Part shown: positions 56,818 through 64,000 of the stretch, piece by piece
Layout: each line of letters opens with the position of its first letter
Numbering within the stretch: the first letter of the stretch is position 1
Assembly (NCBI GenBank): GCA_001464615.1
Contig: LNFI01000032.1
Coordinates: 62,001 to 126,000, forward strand
DNA: 64,000 nucleotides
Direction of reading: 5' to 3'
Source: Sphingomonadales bacterium Ga0077557
Lineage (GTDB): Bacteria; Pseudomonadota; Alphaproteobacteria; Sphingomonadales; Sphingomonadaceae
Translations under genes and position numbers: made by a program
The notes under the pieces: model-generated
What the model was told of the DNA's origin: nothing
Database searches by the model: none
Seen by the model: the letters and a program-made list of their open reading frames with translations, nothing else

Positions 56818-57120
56818 CGGGCGCAGGCCCGCGTGCCGCGGGCCGATGCGCGAAGCGCAGCGCCCGGCACGGCCGACGGGTCGGCTCCGGCCGAACCCGG
56901 TCGACGGCGGCTTTGCCGCCGTGGCAATGTTTGGGAACCTCCAAACGACAACGGCAAAGCTGCCGTTGGACAGGTCGGGCTGGGCTCGACTGCGGTCCAG
57001 TCGTGGTAACCGGCGTCGCCCGACAGCGCGACCACCACCGCGTCTTTATCCCAACACAAAGGGCCGGCCCCTTGCGGAAACCGGCCCTCGCCCTCGATAC
57101 GCTACGCGAGGAAACTGAAA
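56818..57120. other. Gene-free spacer rich in hairpins, with a terminator for the glycine-zipper gene
   Basis: 303 bp with no convincing gene. It holds three clear inverted repeats: ACGGCGGC/GCCGCCGT (56904-56911, 56915-56922), CAACGGCA/TGCCGTTG (56949-56956, 56961-56968) and GGGCCGG/CCGGCCC (57061-57067, 57081-57087). The last, followed on the minus strand by TTTGTG, is a plausible terminator for the minus-strand gene at 57121. A minus-strand frame across it looks fortuitous. Confidence 0.6.
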
Positions 57121-57567
57121 TTAGCGGTAGTTGCGGCAGCCATTGCGGCCGTCGCGCTCGATCGCCCGGCCAGCAAGCGCGCCGCCAATGCCGCCGATCA
57201 AGGTGCCGGCGGTACGATCACCACGGCCTGCGATCGAATTGCCGAGCAGCCCGCCGGCAATTGCGCCAAGCAGTGCGCCGCCGGTGCCGTCATTGCAGCG
57301 GCGATTGTCGCGGAAATTGCGGCGATACTGGCGGTCATCATAGCGGGCATTATAGCCCTGATTGTACCGGCCATCATTGTAACGCCCGTCATTATAGCGC
57401 CCATCGTTATAGCGCCCATCGTTGAACCGATCGTCATACTGACCACCGCGATACTGATCCTGGGTATAGCCGCCACGATAGGACTGGGCTGTTGCCGCGG
57501 TTACGGGCACAAGAGCGCTGGCGCTGATGGCGAGAGCGACGCTGGCGAGCGATAATTTCTTCAACAT
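57121..57567 (-). CDS. Exported glycine-zipper protein with NDGRY repeats
   Basis: About 148 residues. The signal peptide (MLKKLSLASVALAISASALV) is followed by a Tyr/Asp/Arg/Gly-rich region with four tandem NDGRY units (57364-57423), and then a glycine-zipper 2TM-like segment (GGALLGAIAGGLLGNSIAG, GTLIGGIGGALAGRAIE). Such proteins are typical of the outer membrane/periplasm in sphingomonads; the role is unknown. The ATG at 57567 has GAGGAGA upstream. Confidence 0.85.
   Translation of the reverse strand: MLKKLSLASVALAISASALVPVTAATAQSYRGGYTQDQYRGGQYDDRFNDGRYNDGRYNDGRYNDGRYNQGYNARYDDRQYRRNFRDNRRCNDGTGGALLGAIAGGLLGNSIAGRGDRTAGTLIGGIGGALAGRAIERDGRNGCRNYR
57364..57423 (-). repeat. Four 15-bp tandem repeats coding NDGRY
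   Basis: Four in-frame units of 15 bp encode Asn-Asp-Gly-Arg-Tyr in the glycine-zipper protein. Near-identical units suggest a recent or unstable copy number. Confidence 0.85.
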
Positions 57568-57727
57568 GATCATTCTCCTCATCGGGCGCGCCGCGAGGCG
57601 AGCAGTTCCTGTCCGATAAAGGGGTTATGGGACCCGCTGCTTGAGCCGTCCCTGAATGCATCTGTTATCGCCCGTTCAGGGAGCGATAGGCCTTACGCTA
57701 TTGGGTGACTGGGCTAAGAACAAGTTC

Positions 57728-58771
57728 ATGCAGCCGCCCCGCGCGCCCCTTTTCTGGTCAATCCTATTGCTATGGCTCGGCGTGCCAAGCTGGTCGACGG
57801 TGGCAAGACTGCCGCTGCTCGGGCCCCGGCCCGACTTCAGCGCCACGCCGGTGCGCCTCTATCCCGCAGCACCCGCCAATGCGCGACTGGGCAATCTGGT
57901 ATTTGATCGCGGCTATCGCCTGACTAGCCCCGACCCCAGTTTTGGCGGGTTCTCATCCTTGATCGTTACGGGCGATCGCTTCCTTCTGCTCAGTGATGGC
58001 GGCAATATCGTGCGCTTCCGGCTCGATTCGACCGGGCAGCTACATGATCGCGATTTTGCCGAATTGCCCGGTGGCCCCGGCACGGGTTGGGAGAAGAGCG
58101 ATCGCGACAGCGAATCGATGACCCGCGATCCGGCGAGCGGAACGATCTGGGTTGGCTTTGAAAATGCTAATGCGATCTGGGCGTACCGTCCGGGTCTGCG
58201 CAAGGCGCTGCGCCACGCGACCCCAAAATCCATGCAGGATTGGCCCACCAATGGCGGCGCTGAAGCCATGGTTCGTCTGCATGATGGCAGTTTTCTGGTG
58301 TTGAGCGAGACCGGCCATTGGGGGACCAACATATCCAGCCGGCATGATCGCGCGGCGATTCGCTTTTCTGGTGATCCCACCCGCAACCGCCGGCAGGGGT
58401 TTCGCTTTAGCTATCGGCCGCCGCCTGGCTTCAACCCCACCGACATCGCCGAGCTACCCGACGGGCAGCTGCTGGTGCTCAATCGCCGCTTTGGCTTGCC
58501 CAGCGGCTTTACTGCGGTGCTGACCCTTGTTGATCCGCGCGCGATTGCGCCGGGCAAGACGGTGCAGGGCAGGGTAATCGCGCGATTCGCGCGCGCCGTG
58601 CTCAGCGATAATTATGAGGGAATCGCGGTGGTGCGCGAAGCCGATGGCGGAATCGGGCTCTGGATCGTCTCTGACGACAATCAGTCACACCTGCAACAAA
58701 GCCTGTTGCTGCATTTTCGGCTTGATGTAGCGACATTTGGCGCACGCAACCGCGTGCGCCACCTGCCGTGA
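57728..58771 (+). CDS. Esterase-like activity of phytase family protein
   Basis: About 347 residues. An N-terminal hydrophobic segment (LFWSILLLWLGVPSW) suggests export or anchoring. GGFSSLIVTGDRFLLLSDGG and IVSDDNQSHLQQSLLLHF are blocks of the phytase/esterase-like beta-propeller family, which usually has no proven substrate. It starts at ATG 57728 (MQPPRAP). Its stop abuts the rpmB stop on the other strand (TGATCA). Confidence 0.82.
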   Translation: MQPPRAPLFWSILLLWLGVPSWSTVARLPLLGPRPDFSATPVRLYPAAPANARLGNLVFDRGYRLTSPDPSFGGFSSLIVTGDRFLLLSDGGNIVRFRLDSTGQLHDRDFAELPGGPGTGWEKSDRDSESMTRDPASGTIWVGFENANAIWAYRPGLRKALRHATPKSMQDWPTNGGAEAMVRLHDGSFLVLSETGHWGTNISSRHDRAAIRFSGDPTRNRRQGFRFSYRPPPGFNPTDIAELPDGQLLVLNRRFGLPSGFTAVLTLVDPRAIAPGKTVQGRVIARFARAVLSDNYEGIAVVREADGGIGLWIVSDDNQSHLQQSLLLHFRLDVATFGARNRVRHLP

Positions 58772-59071
58772 TCAGGCGGCTGCCGTTGTCGGTGCCAGCT
58801 TTTTCTTGATATCGCGCTTCAGGCGACGTGCCTTGAGCGACAGCTGGTCATCGGCGGTCTTCACCAGCCAATTGTCCAACCCGCCGACATGTTCGACCGA
58901 GCGCAGACCGTTGGTCGACACCCGCAGCTTCACACCGGTGCCGAGCGCATCGGACAACAGCGTCACATTCTGCAGATTCGGCAGAAAGGTCCGCTTGGTC
59001 TTGTTGTTGGCGTGGGATACGTTGTTACCCACCTGCCGGCCCTTGCCGGTCAGTTCGCAAATACGCGACAT
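58772..59071 (-). CDS. rpmB: 50S ribosomal protein L28
   Basis: 99 residues. [20 protein letters not shown] and [18 protein letters not shown] are the L28 signature; the family's C-terminal region follows. It has only one N-terminal Cys, so it is the zinc-free form. It starts at ATG 59071, with a good promoter at 59112-59140. Confidence 0.97.
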   Translation of the reverse strand: MSRICELTGKGRQVGNNVSHANNKTKRTFLPNLQNVTLLSDALGTGVKLRVSTNGLRSVEHVGGLDNWLVKTADDQLSLKARRLKRDIKKKLAPTTAAA

Positions 59072-59111
59072 TGCTTGAATTCCTGAATTCTGGTTGCCCG
59101 GAAAGAGGGCG

Positions 59112-59140
59112 CGGATAGCCAGTTCGGGCCGTGCAGTCAA
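59112..59140 (-). promoter_or_regulatory. Predicted promoter of rpmB
   Basis: On the minus strand, TTGACT (59140-59135), exactly 17 bp, then TATCCG (59117-59112). It predicts a leader of about 34 nt before the rpmB ATG. The spacing and -35 match the rpsD promoter. Confidence 0.65.
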
Positions 59141-59225
59141 CCGATTCACGCTTTGGCATGAAACTAACTGCGCATTGGCGGCGTTATTACGCAAACGGTT
59201 CGATACCCCAGAGGAGACCTACTTC

Positions 59226-59504
59226 ATGCGCGCGATTTTGATTCTTGTCGGGCTTGCTGCCCTTGCCGTGGTTGGTGCCTGGTCGATTGGGTTGATCAGC
59301 ATCGATCAAAACAAGCTTGCCCAGGCGCCGCAACTCAAGCTTGAAGGGGGCCAGGCGCCCGAATTCACCGTCAATATGGCCAAGATCGAAATCGGCACGG
59401 AGAATAAGACGATCGACGTCCCCACCGTTGGCACCACGCAAAAGACGATTGCCGTGCCAACCATGTCCGTGGAAAAGCCAGCCAATAGCCAGGATGCCGA
59501 GTGA
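59226..59504 (+). CDS. Small membrane-anchored protein of unknown function
   Basis: 92 residues. MRAILILVGLAALAVVGAWS is a single N-terminal anchor or uncleaved signal. The rest is polar with Thr/Val/Ile-rich repeats (TIDVPTVGTTQKTIAVPTMS), probably exposed to the periplasm. GAGGAGA lies upstream of the ATG. I do not recognise a family; it stands between divergent rpmB and tadA. Confidence 0.72.
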   Translation: MRAILILVGLAALAVVGAWSIGLISIDQNKLAQAPQLKLEGGQAPEFTVNMAKIEIGTENKTIDVPTVGTTQKTIAVPTMSVEKPANSQDAE

Positions 59505-59589
59505 TTAGGCCTGAGGTGGGCGGGCATGTCTGGTCTGCGGCACAACGCCCGATCTAGCCAATCCGGGCAAGATCGGCGCATAAGCATGC

Positions 59590-60039
59590 ATGTTTCCGCT
59601 GCCAGAAGCGATGCGGGCCGCGTTGGCGGCGGCGCGTGCAGCCGCCTTGGCGGGTGAGGTGCCGGTGGGCGCGGTGATCGTCCAAGACGGGCAGATCATC
59701 GCCACCGCCGCCAATGCGCCGCGCGCGTTGATTGATCCCACCGCCCATGCCGAAATCTTGGCGATTCGCGCGGCGGCGGTGGTGCTTGGCCGCGATCGGC
59801 TTGATGGCTGCGATCTGTGGGTGACGCTGGAGCCCTGTGCGATGTGCGCAGGCGCGATCAGCCATGCCCGGATCGACCGGCTTTATTATGCAGCGGATGA
59901 TGCCAAGGGCGGCGCAATCGCACACGGCCCGCGCTTCTTCACCCAGCCGACGTGCCACCACCGGCCAGAAGTTTATGCGGGCATCGGCGAGGGCGAGGCA
60001 GCGGCGCTGCTCAAGGACTTTTTTGCGGCGCGTCGCTGA
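59590..60039 (+). CDS. tadA: tRNA adenosine(34) deaminase TadA
   Basis: 149 residues. The zinc site is H53-A-E55 and C83-x2-C86 (TAHAEILAIRAA and EPCAMCAGAI). It converts A34 to inosine in tRNA-Arg(ACG), an essential step for decoding. It starts at ATG 59590; the ribosome site is weak. A CorC-type protein follows. Confidence 0.94.
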   Translation: MFPLPEAMRAALAAARAAALAGEVPVGAVIVQDGQIIATAANAPRALIDPTAHAEILAIRAAAVVLGRDRLDGCDLWVTLEPCAMCAGAISHARIDRLYYAADDAKGGAIAHGPRFFTQPTCHHRPEVYAGIGEGEAAALLKDFFAARR

Positions 60040-60110
60040 GCGCCTTTGATCTTAATTCATGCGGCATGTTGTTAAGCGCGCCGATTCGCTGCAAAGGGCG
60101 TGATAGCGCC

Positions 60111-61424
60111 ATGGCACCGCTTCCCCCCTTTCCCTGGATAGACGTCGCAATCATTGCGGCCCTGGTCATCATCAACGGCGTCTTTGCGATGTCGGAGCTG
60201 GCGATCGTCTCGTCGCGTCGCGCGCGGCTGGAGGCGATGGCGCGCGCCAATATTCGCGGCGCACGCGCCGCTATCGCGCTGGCCGCCGATCCCGGCAAAT
60301 TTCTGTCAACGACGCAAATCGGCATCACGCTGATCGGCATCATCGCTGGCGCTTATTCAGGGGCAAGCCTTGGCGAACCCGTTGGCGCCCGGCTGGCCTT
60401 GATGGGCATGGCGAACGATTTGGCGCAGACAGTTGGTTTTGTAACGGTGATCGGCATCACCACCTTTGCCTCGCTAGTGGTCGGCGAGCTGGTGCCCAAG
60501 CAGATCGCGCTGCGCGCGCCCGAGGCGATTGCGGTGGTGATGGCGGCGCCGATGCAGTGGTTGGCAGTCGCGACCGCGCCGGTCGTCTGGCTGCTTGATT
60601 CAACCAGCGCGGGGCTGTTCTGGCTGATGCGATTGCAGCGCGAATCGGAAGATCATGTCACCGCCGAAGAGCTGCACATGATTGTCGCTGAAGCCTCCAA
60701 ATCTGGCGTGATCGAGGAGCATGAGCGCTCGATCATTTCCGGCGTGGTGCGGCTGGCGGATCGTCCGGCGCGCGAAGTGATGACGCCGCGCACTGATATC
60801 GAATGGCTTGATGTTGATCTCGATGAGGCCGGCATCCGCGCCGCGCTGACCACTGCCACCCATACCCGGTTGCCGGTGGTGGAGGGCTCAGTCGATGCGG
60901 TGATCGGCGTCGTCCAGGCGCGCGATATCGTCGCGGCGGTGTTCGCTGGCGAGCCGCTGTCGCTGCGCAAGCTGATGCGGCACGCGCCGGTGGTGCTCGA
61001 TCAGGTTGATGCGATGGACGTGCTCAACGCGCTGCGCCGCGCTGAAGTGCCGATGGCGCTGCTGCACGACGAATATGGCCATTTCGAAGGGATTGTGACG
61101 CCAGCCGATCTGCTGTCGGCGATCGCCGGTGAATTTGCTTCGGATGCCGATCCCGATGACGAACCCAATGTCGTGGTGCGCGACGATGGCAGCCTGTTGG
61201 TCGCAGGCCAGATGGCGGCGGACGCGCTCGCCGAACGGCTTGGCATCGATCTGCCCGAGGACCGCGATTATGCGACCGTCGCCGGGCTCGCGCTGGCGGT
61301 ATTCCGGCATTTGCCGGGCGAGGGCGAAAGCTTTGTCGAACAGGGCTGGAAGTTCGAAGTGGTCGATCTCGACGGGCGGCGGATCGACAAATTGCTGGTT
61401 AGTGCTGTGGTGCGCGCGGATTAG
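60111..61424 (+). CDS. CNNM/CorC-type hemolysin-family transporter (DUF21-CBS-CorC_HlyC)
   Basis: About 437 residues. The N-terminal DUF21 region has about four helices (IIAALVIINGVFAMSELAIV, TTQIGITLIGIIAGAYSGA and others). A CBS pair follows (VMTPRTDIEWLDVDL, HTRLPVVEGSVDAVIGVVQA), then the FAD-like CorC_HlyC domain. This family exports or homeostatically handles Mg2+/Co2+. The ATG at 60111 is chosen; the frame running from tadA is spurious. Confidence 0.92.
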   Translation: MAPLPPFPWIDVAIIAALVIINGVFAMSELAIVSSRRARLEAMARANIRGARAAIALAADPGKFLSTTQIGITLIGIIAGAYSGASLGEPVGARLALMGMANDLAQTVGFVTVIGITTFASLVVGELVPKQIALRAPEAIAVVMAAPMQWLAVATAPVVWLLDSTSAGLFWLMRLQRESEDHVTAEELHMIVAEASKSGVIEEHERSIISGVVRLADRPAREVMTPRTDIEWLDVDLDEAGIRAALTTATHTRLPVVEGSVDAVIGVVQARDIVAAVFAGEPLSLRKLMRHAPVVLDQVDAMDVLNALRRAEVPMALLHDEYGHFEGIVTPADLLSAIAGEFASDADPDDEPNVVVRDDGSLLVAGQMAADALAERLGIDLPEDRDYATVAGLALAVFRHLPGEGESFVEQGWKFEVVDLDGRRIDKLLVSAVVRAD

Positions 61425-62013
61425 GCCGTACACTCATTAAACACGCCTGTCGGCTGTCGCCCCACACCGCCCCATTCAAGTGATTCAACGACTGGTCTGC
61501 TAGCGGACGCTTATTGAGGTTGGGGTTCGGGCTGGGCTCGGATGCGAATGTTCACGAATGTTCGCACTGATGCGATAGTTTCGCCAGATCGTCGTCAGGG
61601 GGCAACCCTTTGGCGAGGCAGGCAGTGCTTCCCAATGGCGAAGTGAAGTCGGTCAACGGTGTGAAAGAGCGAGGGACGTGTAGCACGAGTCGTTATTGTA
61701 GGACAGGATTGGCCGGTTTCGCCCCAGTTTCGGTCTTTCGAGGCAGGGATCGGCGCTCCTGAAACTTGCCGTTCATTCCGAAGATTTTTCGTTTCGCTGG
61801 AGGTCTGCATTTCGGACATTGCTGCCATTTCCTGTTTATGCGTCGAACGTTCGCTGTCAGTGGGAAGTGACATTTAGGTTTTCGTGGCGCCAAGCCTTTG
61901 AGCGAGCGAGGCTGAAGGTTTGCTCACAGGCAGCTTTAGAGGGATTGGAGAAGAGCGGTGTCGGGTCAATTCGTTTTGTGTCAGACACAATTTTTTGGAT
62001 ATGGCGGCAAGTT
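61425..62013. other. 589-bp spacer without a convincing gene; lower GC
   Basis: No credible gene is seen. The part from about 61590 to 61870 carries long stretches resembling decayed or dispersed intergenic sequence; a minus-strand frame there has no family features. A 10-bp palindrome, CGAACGTTCG, is at 61844-61853, and a perfect palindrome, TTGTGTCAGACACAA, at 61976-61990 lies 24 bp before the ATG of the membrane gene. The last may be an operator. Confidence 0.55.
61976..61990 (+). promoter_or_regulatory. Perfect 15-bp palindrome before the desaturase operon
   Basis: TTGTGTC-A-GACACAA, followed by a T-run and GGATATGG, lies just upstream of the ATG at 62014. Its loop of one base makes a terminator unlikely, so an operator is the better guess. 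The binding protein is unknown. Confidence 0.45.
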
Positions 62014-62589
62014 ATGGATCATCTGCCCCTACACTTCGCGTTGAGCGAGGCGCTGATCGTCGTCGCGGCGATATGTGCGGTTGCGCTGACGTGGCGCGTG
62101 GATCGGTGGCTTGCAGTCGGTCTAGCAGCTATCGCTGTCGCTGCATTTGTTGCGGTGATCCGAATTGCCGCTCGAATGACCGGCGACATCGTAATCCTCC
62201 ACGAATTTCTATCGCAATATGGCACGATATTTGGCCTTGGTTGCATATTTGGGGCGCTGTTGGGGTGGAGAGCATGGCTACCCCCGGTGCTCGGTGCGGT
62301 TGCTGCGGCGCTGAGCATGACTTTTCCCGAGGTCCATCCGTTGCTATTGGCTGCTTTGATTCTGGTTGGCGCAGCCTTGGTCTATCGCAACACAGCGGAC
62401 CGGAAATTTCTGGCTGCGGGCAGCTTTGCCTTCTTGCTGTTCGCGGGCCTTGCCAGCATGCCGTTCCGTGCTGACTATCCGGCACTTGGCTGGCACATCT
62501 TCCACACATTGGTGGCTGTCTGGTATGTGTTGGTCGTGGCCTTTGTGCTAGGTTCGTTCTCGATGCGCAGCGAGGGGGTATCATCATGA
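62014..62589 (+). CDS. Multi-pass membrane protein, first gene of the desaturase operon
   Basis: About 191 residues with six or so hydrophobic helices (ALIVVAAICAVALTW, AVGLAAIAVAAFVAVI, GTIFGLGCIFGALLG and others). No family recognised. The ATG at 62014 is chosen; in-frame sequence upstream is not family-like. The stop overlaps the next gene in ATGA. Base composition looks lower in GC than the preceding 60 kb. Confidence 0.72.
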   Translation: MDHLPLHFALSEALIVVAAICAVALTWRVDRWLAVGLAAIAVAAFVAVIRIAARMTGDIVILHEFLSQYGTIFGLGCIFGALLGWRAWLPPVLGAVAAALSMTFPEVHPLLLAALILVGAALVYRNTADRKFLAAGSFAFLLFAGLASMPFRADYPALGWHIFHTLVAVWYVLVVAFVLGSFSMRSEGVSS

Positions 62590-63011
62590 CAGCCGCATTA
62601 CTTGGCCCGCTTGTATCATTGACGGCCACGGCTTTTCTGATTTGCCTGACCTATTTTCTGGGATTTCGCGGCGGGCGGCGTTTTGGGAGCGAAGATGAGT
62701 TTCTGGCGTTGAGCGCACCCTATGGCGGGGCCACGCAACATCTGATGGACGCTGGCGGGGCAGGCGGCATTGCGTTGCTTCGTGATGGCCAGCTACTCGT
62801 TGCAAAAATGGTTGGCGATAAGGTCGCAACACGGATCTTTCCGCAGTCGGCTGTTGATTCGCTTGTAAGTTCATACGCCTCACCGGGTGAGCGTTTGTCG
62901 ATCAAAATGCAGTTCAAGGATTTGGGATTTTCAGCGGTGACGTTGAAAACGACATTAGTTACTCTGCCTGCTTGGCTTGATATGCTCCAAAGAACAGGAA
63001 ATAAATCGTGA
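62586..63011 (+). CDS. Membrane-anchored protein of unknown function, middle gene of the operon
   Basis: About 141 residues. One N-terminal membrane helix (LLGPLVSLTATAFLICLTYF) is followed by a soluble region with LLRDGQLLVAKMVGDKVATR and ending in ITLPAWLDM-like hydrophobic sequence. The ATG overlaps the previous stop (ATGA) and its own stop overlaps the next GTG (GTGA). No family recognised; the coupling suggests a common task with the hydroxylase. Confidence 0.7.
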   Translation: MTAALLGPLVSLTATAFLICLTYFLGFRGGRRFGSEDEFLALSAPYGGATQHLMDAGGAGGIALLRDGQLLVAKMVGDKVATRIFPQSAVDSLVSSYASPGERLSIKMQFKDLGFSAVTLKTTLVTLPAWLDMLQRTGNKS

Positions 63012-63928
63012 CTCCAGAAACTCCTGCGTGGGCAACGGCCAATATTCTGGGCATCTCAATTGCTGTATTTTTCTTCGTGATCATCGCGGAGATGTTATGG
63101 GCGCGTCGCCGTAACAATGGTGCTTATGAAGTCAAGGACACGGCCACTTCGTTAGTGATGGGCGCTGTCAGCTTGTTTACCGACGCGGCCTATGCGGGCA
63201 TCCATCTGGCAATTATCCTACTCGTCTATGATGCACGGCTTTTTGATATCGGCTGGACATGGTGGGCGCTGATCCTGTGCTTTTTTGCTGAGGATTTTGT
63301 TTATTATTGGGGGCACCGGCTCAGTCATGAGCATCGGCTGTGGTGGGCGAGCCATGTGATTCACCACTCATCGCAGCATTTCAACGGCTCAACGGCGTTG
63401 CGGCAATCATGGACAGGATTGTTGGGAATTGGTTTTTTCATCCGTTTGCCATTATTTTTCATCGGTTTCCCGCCTGCGATGGTGTTTCTGTTTGTCGTGA
63501 TCACGGCCGCCTATCAGCTGTGGGTGCATACCGAGGCAGTAAAGAAGATTGGCCCGTTCGAATGGATATTGAATACCGCGTCGCACCACCGCGTCCATCA
63601 TGCCACCAATCCCAGCTATCTTGATACCAATCATGGCGGGTTCCTGATCATTTGGGACCGTATGTTTGGAACTTTTGCCGCCGAGCGCGATGACGAACCG
63701 TGTCGCTATGGCATCGTTTCCAATCTGGGTACTTTTAACCTTTTTCGTGTTGCGCTGCATGAATGGGCGGCCATTGCCAAGGATGTGGCCGGAGCCCGTT
63801 CGGCGCGCGATGTCATCGGCTTTGTCTTCGGCCCGCCCGGATGGAGCCCCGACGGGTCACGCCAGACATCGCGTTCAATCAAAGCTCAATGGGCGCGGGA
63901 AAATGAAACACTCGTCGCGGCCGAGTGA
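63008..63928 (+). CDS. Sterol desaturase/fatty acid hydroxylase-family membrane protein
   Basis: 306 residues. The di-iron histidine boxes are HRLSH, HVIHH and HHRVHH (in WGHRLSHEHRLWW, SHVIHHSSQHFN and NTASHHRVHHATNPSYLD), with about four helices around them. Such enzymes hydroxylate or desaturate lipids, carotenoids or sphingolipid chains in the inner membrane; the exact substrate is unknown. It starts at GTG 63008, overlapping the previous stop. Third gene of the operon. Confidence 0.9.
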   Translation: MTPETPAWATANILGISIAVFFFVIIAEMLWARRRNNGAYEVKDTATSLVMGAVSLFTDAAYAGIHLAIILLVYDARLFDIGWTWWALILCFFAEDFVYYWGHRLSHEHRLWWASHVIHHSSQHFNGSTALRQSWTGLLGIGFFIRLPLFFIGFPPAMVFLFVVITAAYQLWVHTEAVKKIGPFEWILNTASHHRVHHATNPSYLDTNHGGFLIIWDRMFGTFAAERDDEPCRYGIVSNLGTFNLFRVALHEWAAIAKDVAGARSARDVIGFVFGPPGWSPDGSRQTSRSIKAQWARENETLVAAE

Positions 63929-64000
63929 AATCTGGAAATTCCAGTAATTACGGTGACATTTGGCGCGATTGTAAAAATGGGTCAATCAAGTATATGAGCC
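63929..64000. other. Intergenic end of the window
   Basis: 72 bp, low GC. A small palindrome, CTGGAAATTCCAG, is at 63932-63944, directly after the hydroxylase stop; without a T-run it is not a convincing terminator. Nothing else seen. Confidence 0.5.

Noticed and set aside
56628..57059. Minus-strand frame across phaB and the following spacer
   Set aside because: Half of it is antisense to phaB and the rest is hairpin-rich spacer; no signal, domain or start site.
61545..61565. Possible LexA box (GTTC repeat) in the 61.5-kb spacer
   Set aside because: Spacing between the GTTC halves is 6, while the alphaproteobacterial SOS box needs 7, and no SOS gene follows.
61595..61873. Minus-strand frame of about 92 codons in the 61.4-62.0 kb spacer
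   Set aside because: No recognisable domain or ribosome site; looks like decayed or dispersed intergenic sequence.

Overview
The window is a gene-dense, high-GC stretch of chromosome from an alphaproteobacterium, most likely of the family Sphingomonadaceae (Sphingomonas/Sphingopyxis/Sphingorhabdus type). This rests on the gene set and order: a MipZ-type division ATPase divergent from panC, an ALAS-type hemA, glyA-nrdR-trmJ, COQ4, phaB and hemH. It also rests on several copies of the dispersed palindromic repeat with core CTGAGCGAAGTCGAAG that I associate with sphingomonad genomes. No rRNA, tRNA, CRISPR array or intact prophage is visible. The assignment is by recognition, not by database search.

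Layout. 0-6 kb: the 3' end of a SulP transporter, rlmN, an NYN-domain gene, an IalB-like exported protein, a histidine phosphatase, dnaN, and a small XRE repressor/membrane protein pair with two operators. 6-15 kb: coq4, recF, aceA (isocitrate lyase), a MarR/nitroreductase pair with an operator-rich promoter, gyrB and a DEDDh exonuclease. The replication genes dnaN, recF and gyrB are thus in order but interspersed with metabolic genes. 15-19.5 kb: a solitary contractile-tail sheath gene, phosphomannomutase, a membrane-anchored J protein and mipZ. 19.5-28.8 kb: panC, a Sel1 protein, a MAPEG protein, topA, a CAP-domain protein, dprA, plsY, murI and hemA. 28.8-35.3 kb: a composite repeat, a secreted HExxH peptidase, a betaine-lipid operon (btaA-btaB-DUF3429), a structured spacer, then fasciclin, anti-sigma and ECF sigma genes. 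35.4-40.4 kb: rpiB-glyA-small membrane protein-nrdR, a GIY-YIG nuclease bracketed by repeats and fused in frame to trmJ, chorismate mutase and rpsD. 40.4-48 kb: two exported peptidases, the agmatine-to-putrescine pair aguA/aguB split by a repeat, a second composite repeat, and a Cys/Met-metabolism PLP enzyme. 47.8-51 kb: a tightly coupled minus-strand operon lgt-midA-GNAT-pgeF. 51-57.6 kb: an acyl-CoA synthetase-like enzyme, an orphan IorB-like molybdoenzyme subunit, hemH, phaB and a glycine-zipper protein. 57.7-64 kb: a phytase-like esterase, rpmB, a small anchored protein, tadA, a CorC/CNNM protein, a 589-bp gene-free spacer, and a three-gene membrane operon ending in a sterol-desaturase-family hydroxylase.

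The most unusual items are these. (1) The ~500-bp repeat/GIY-YIG/repeat unit sits between nrdR and trmJ, and its right-hand repeat arms now encode the linker of a GIY-YIG-TrmJ fusion. (2) The lone sheath gene has no tube, baseplate, spike or ATPase around it. (3) Two inverted copies of a ~135-140-bp element have imperfect terminal inverted repeats. (4) A run of hairpins between btaA and the fasciclin gene may be a small RNA. (5) A pair of near-identical palindromic operators lies upstream of the XRE repressor.
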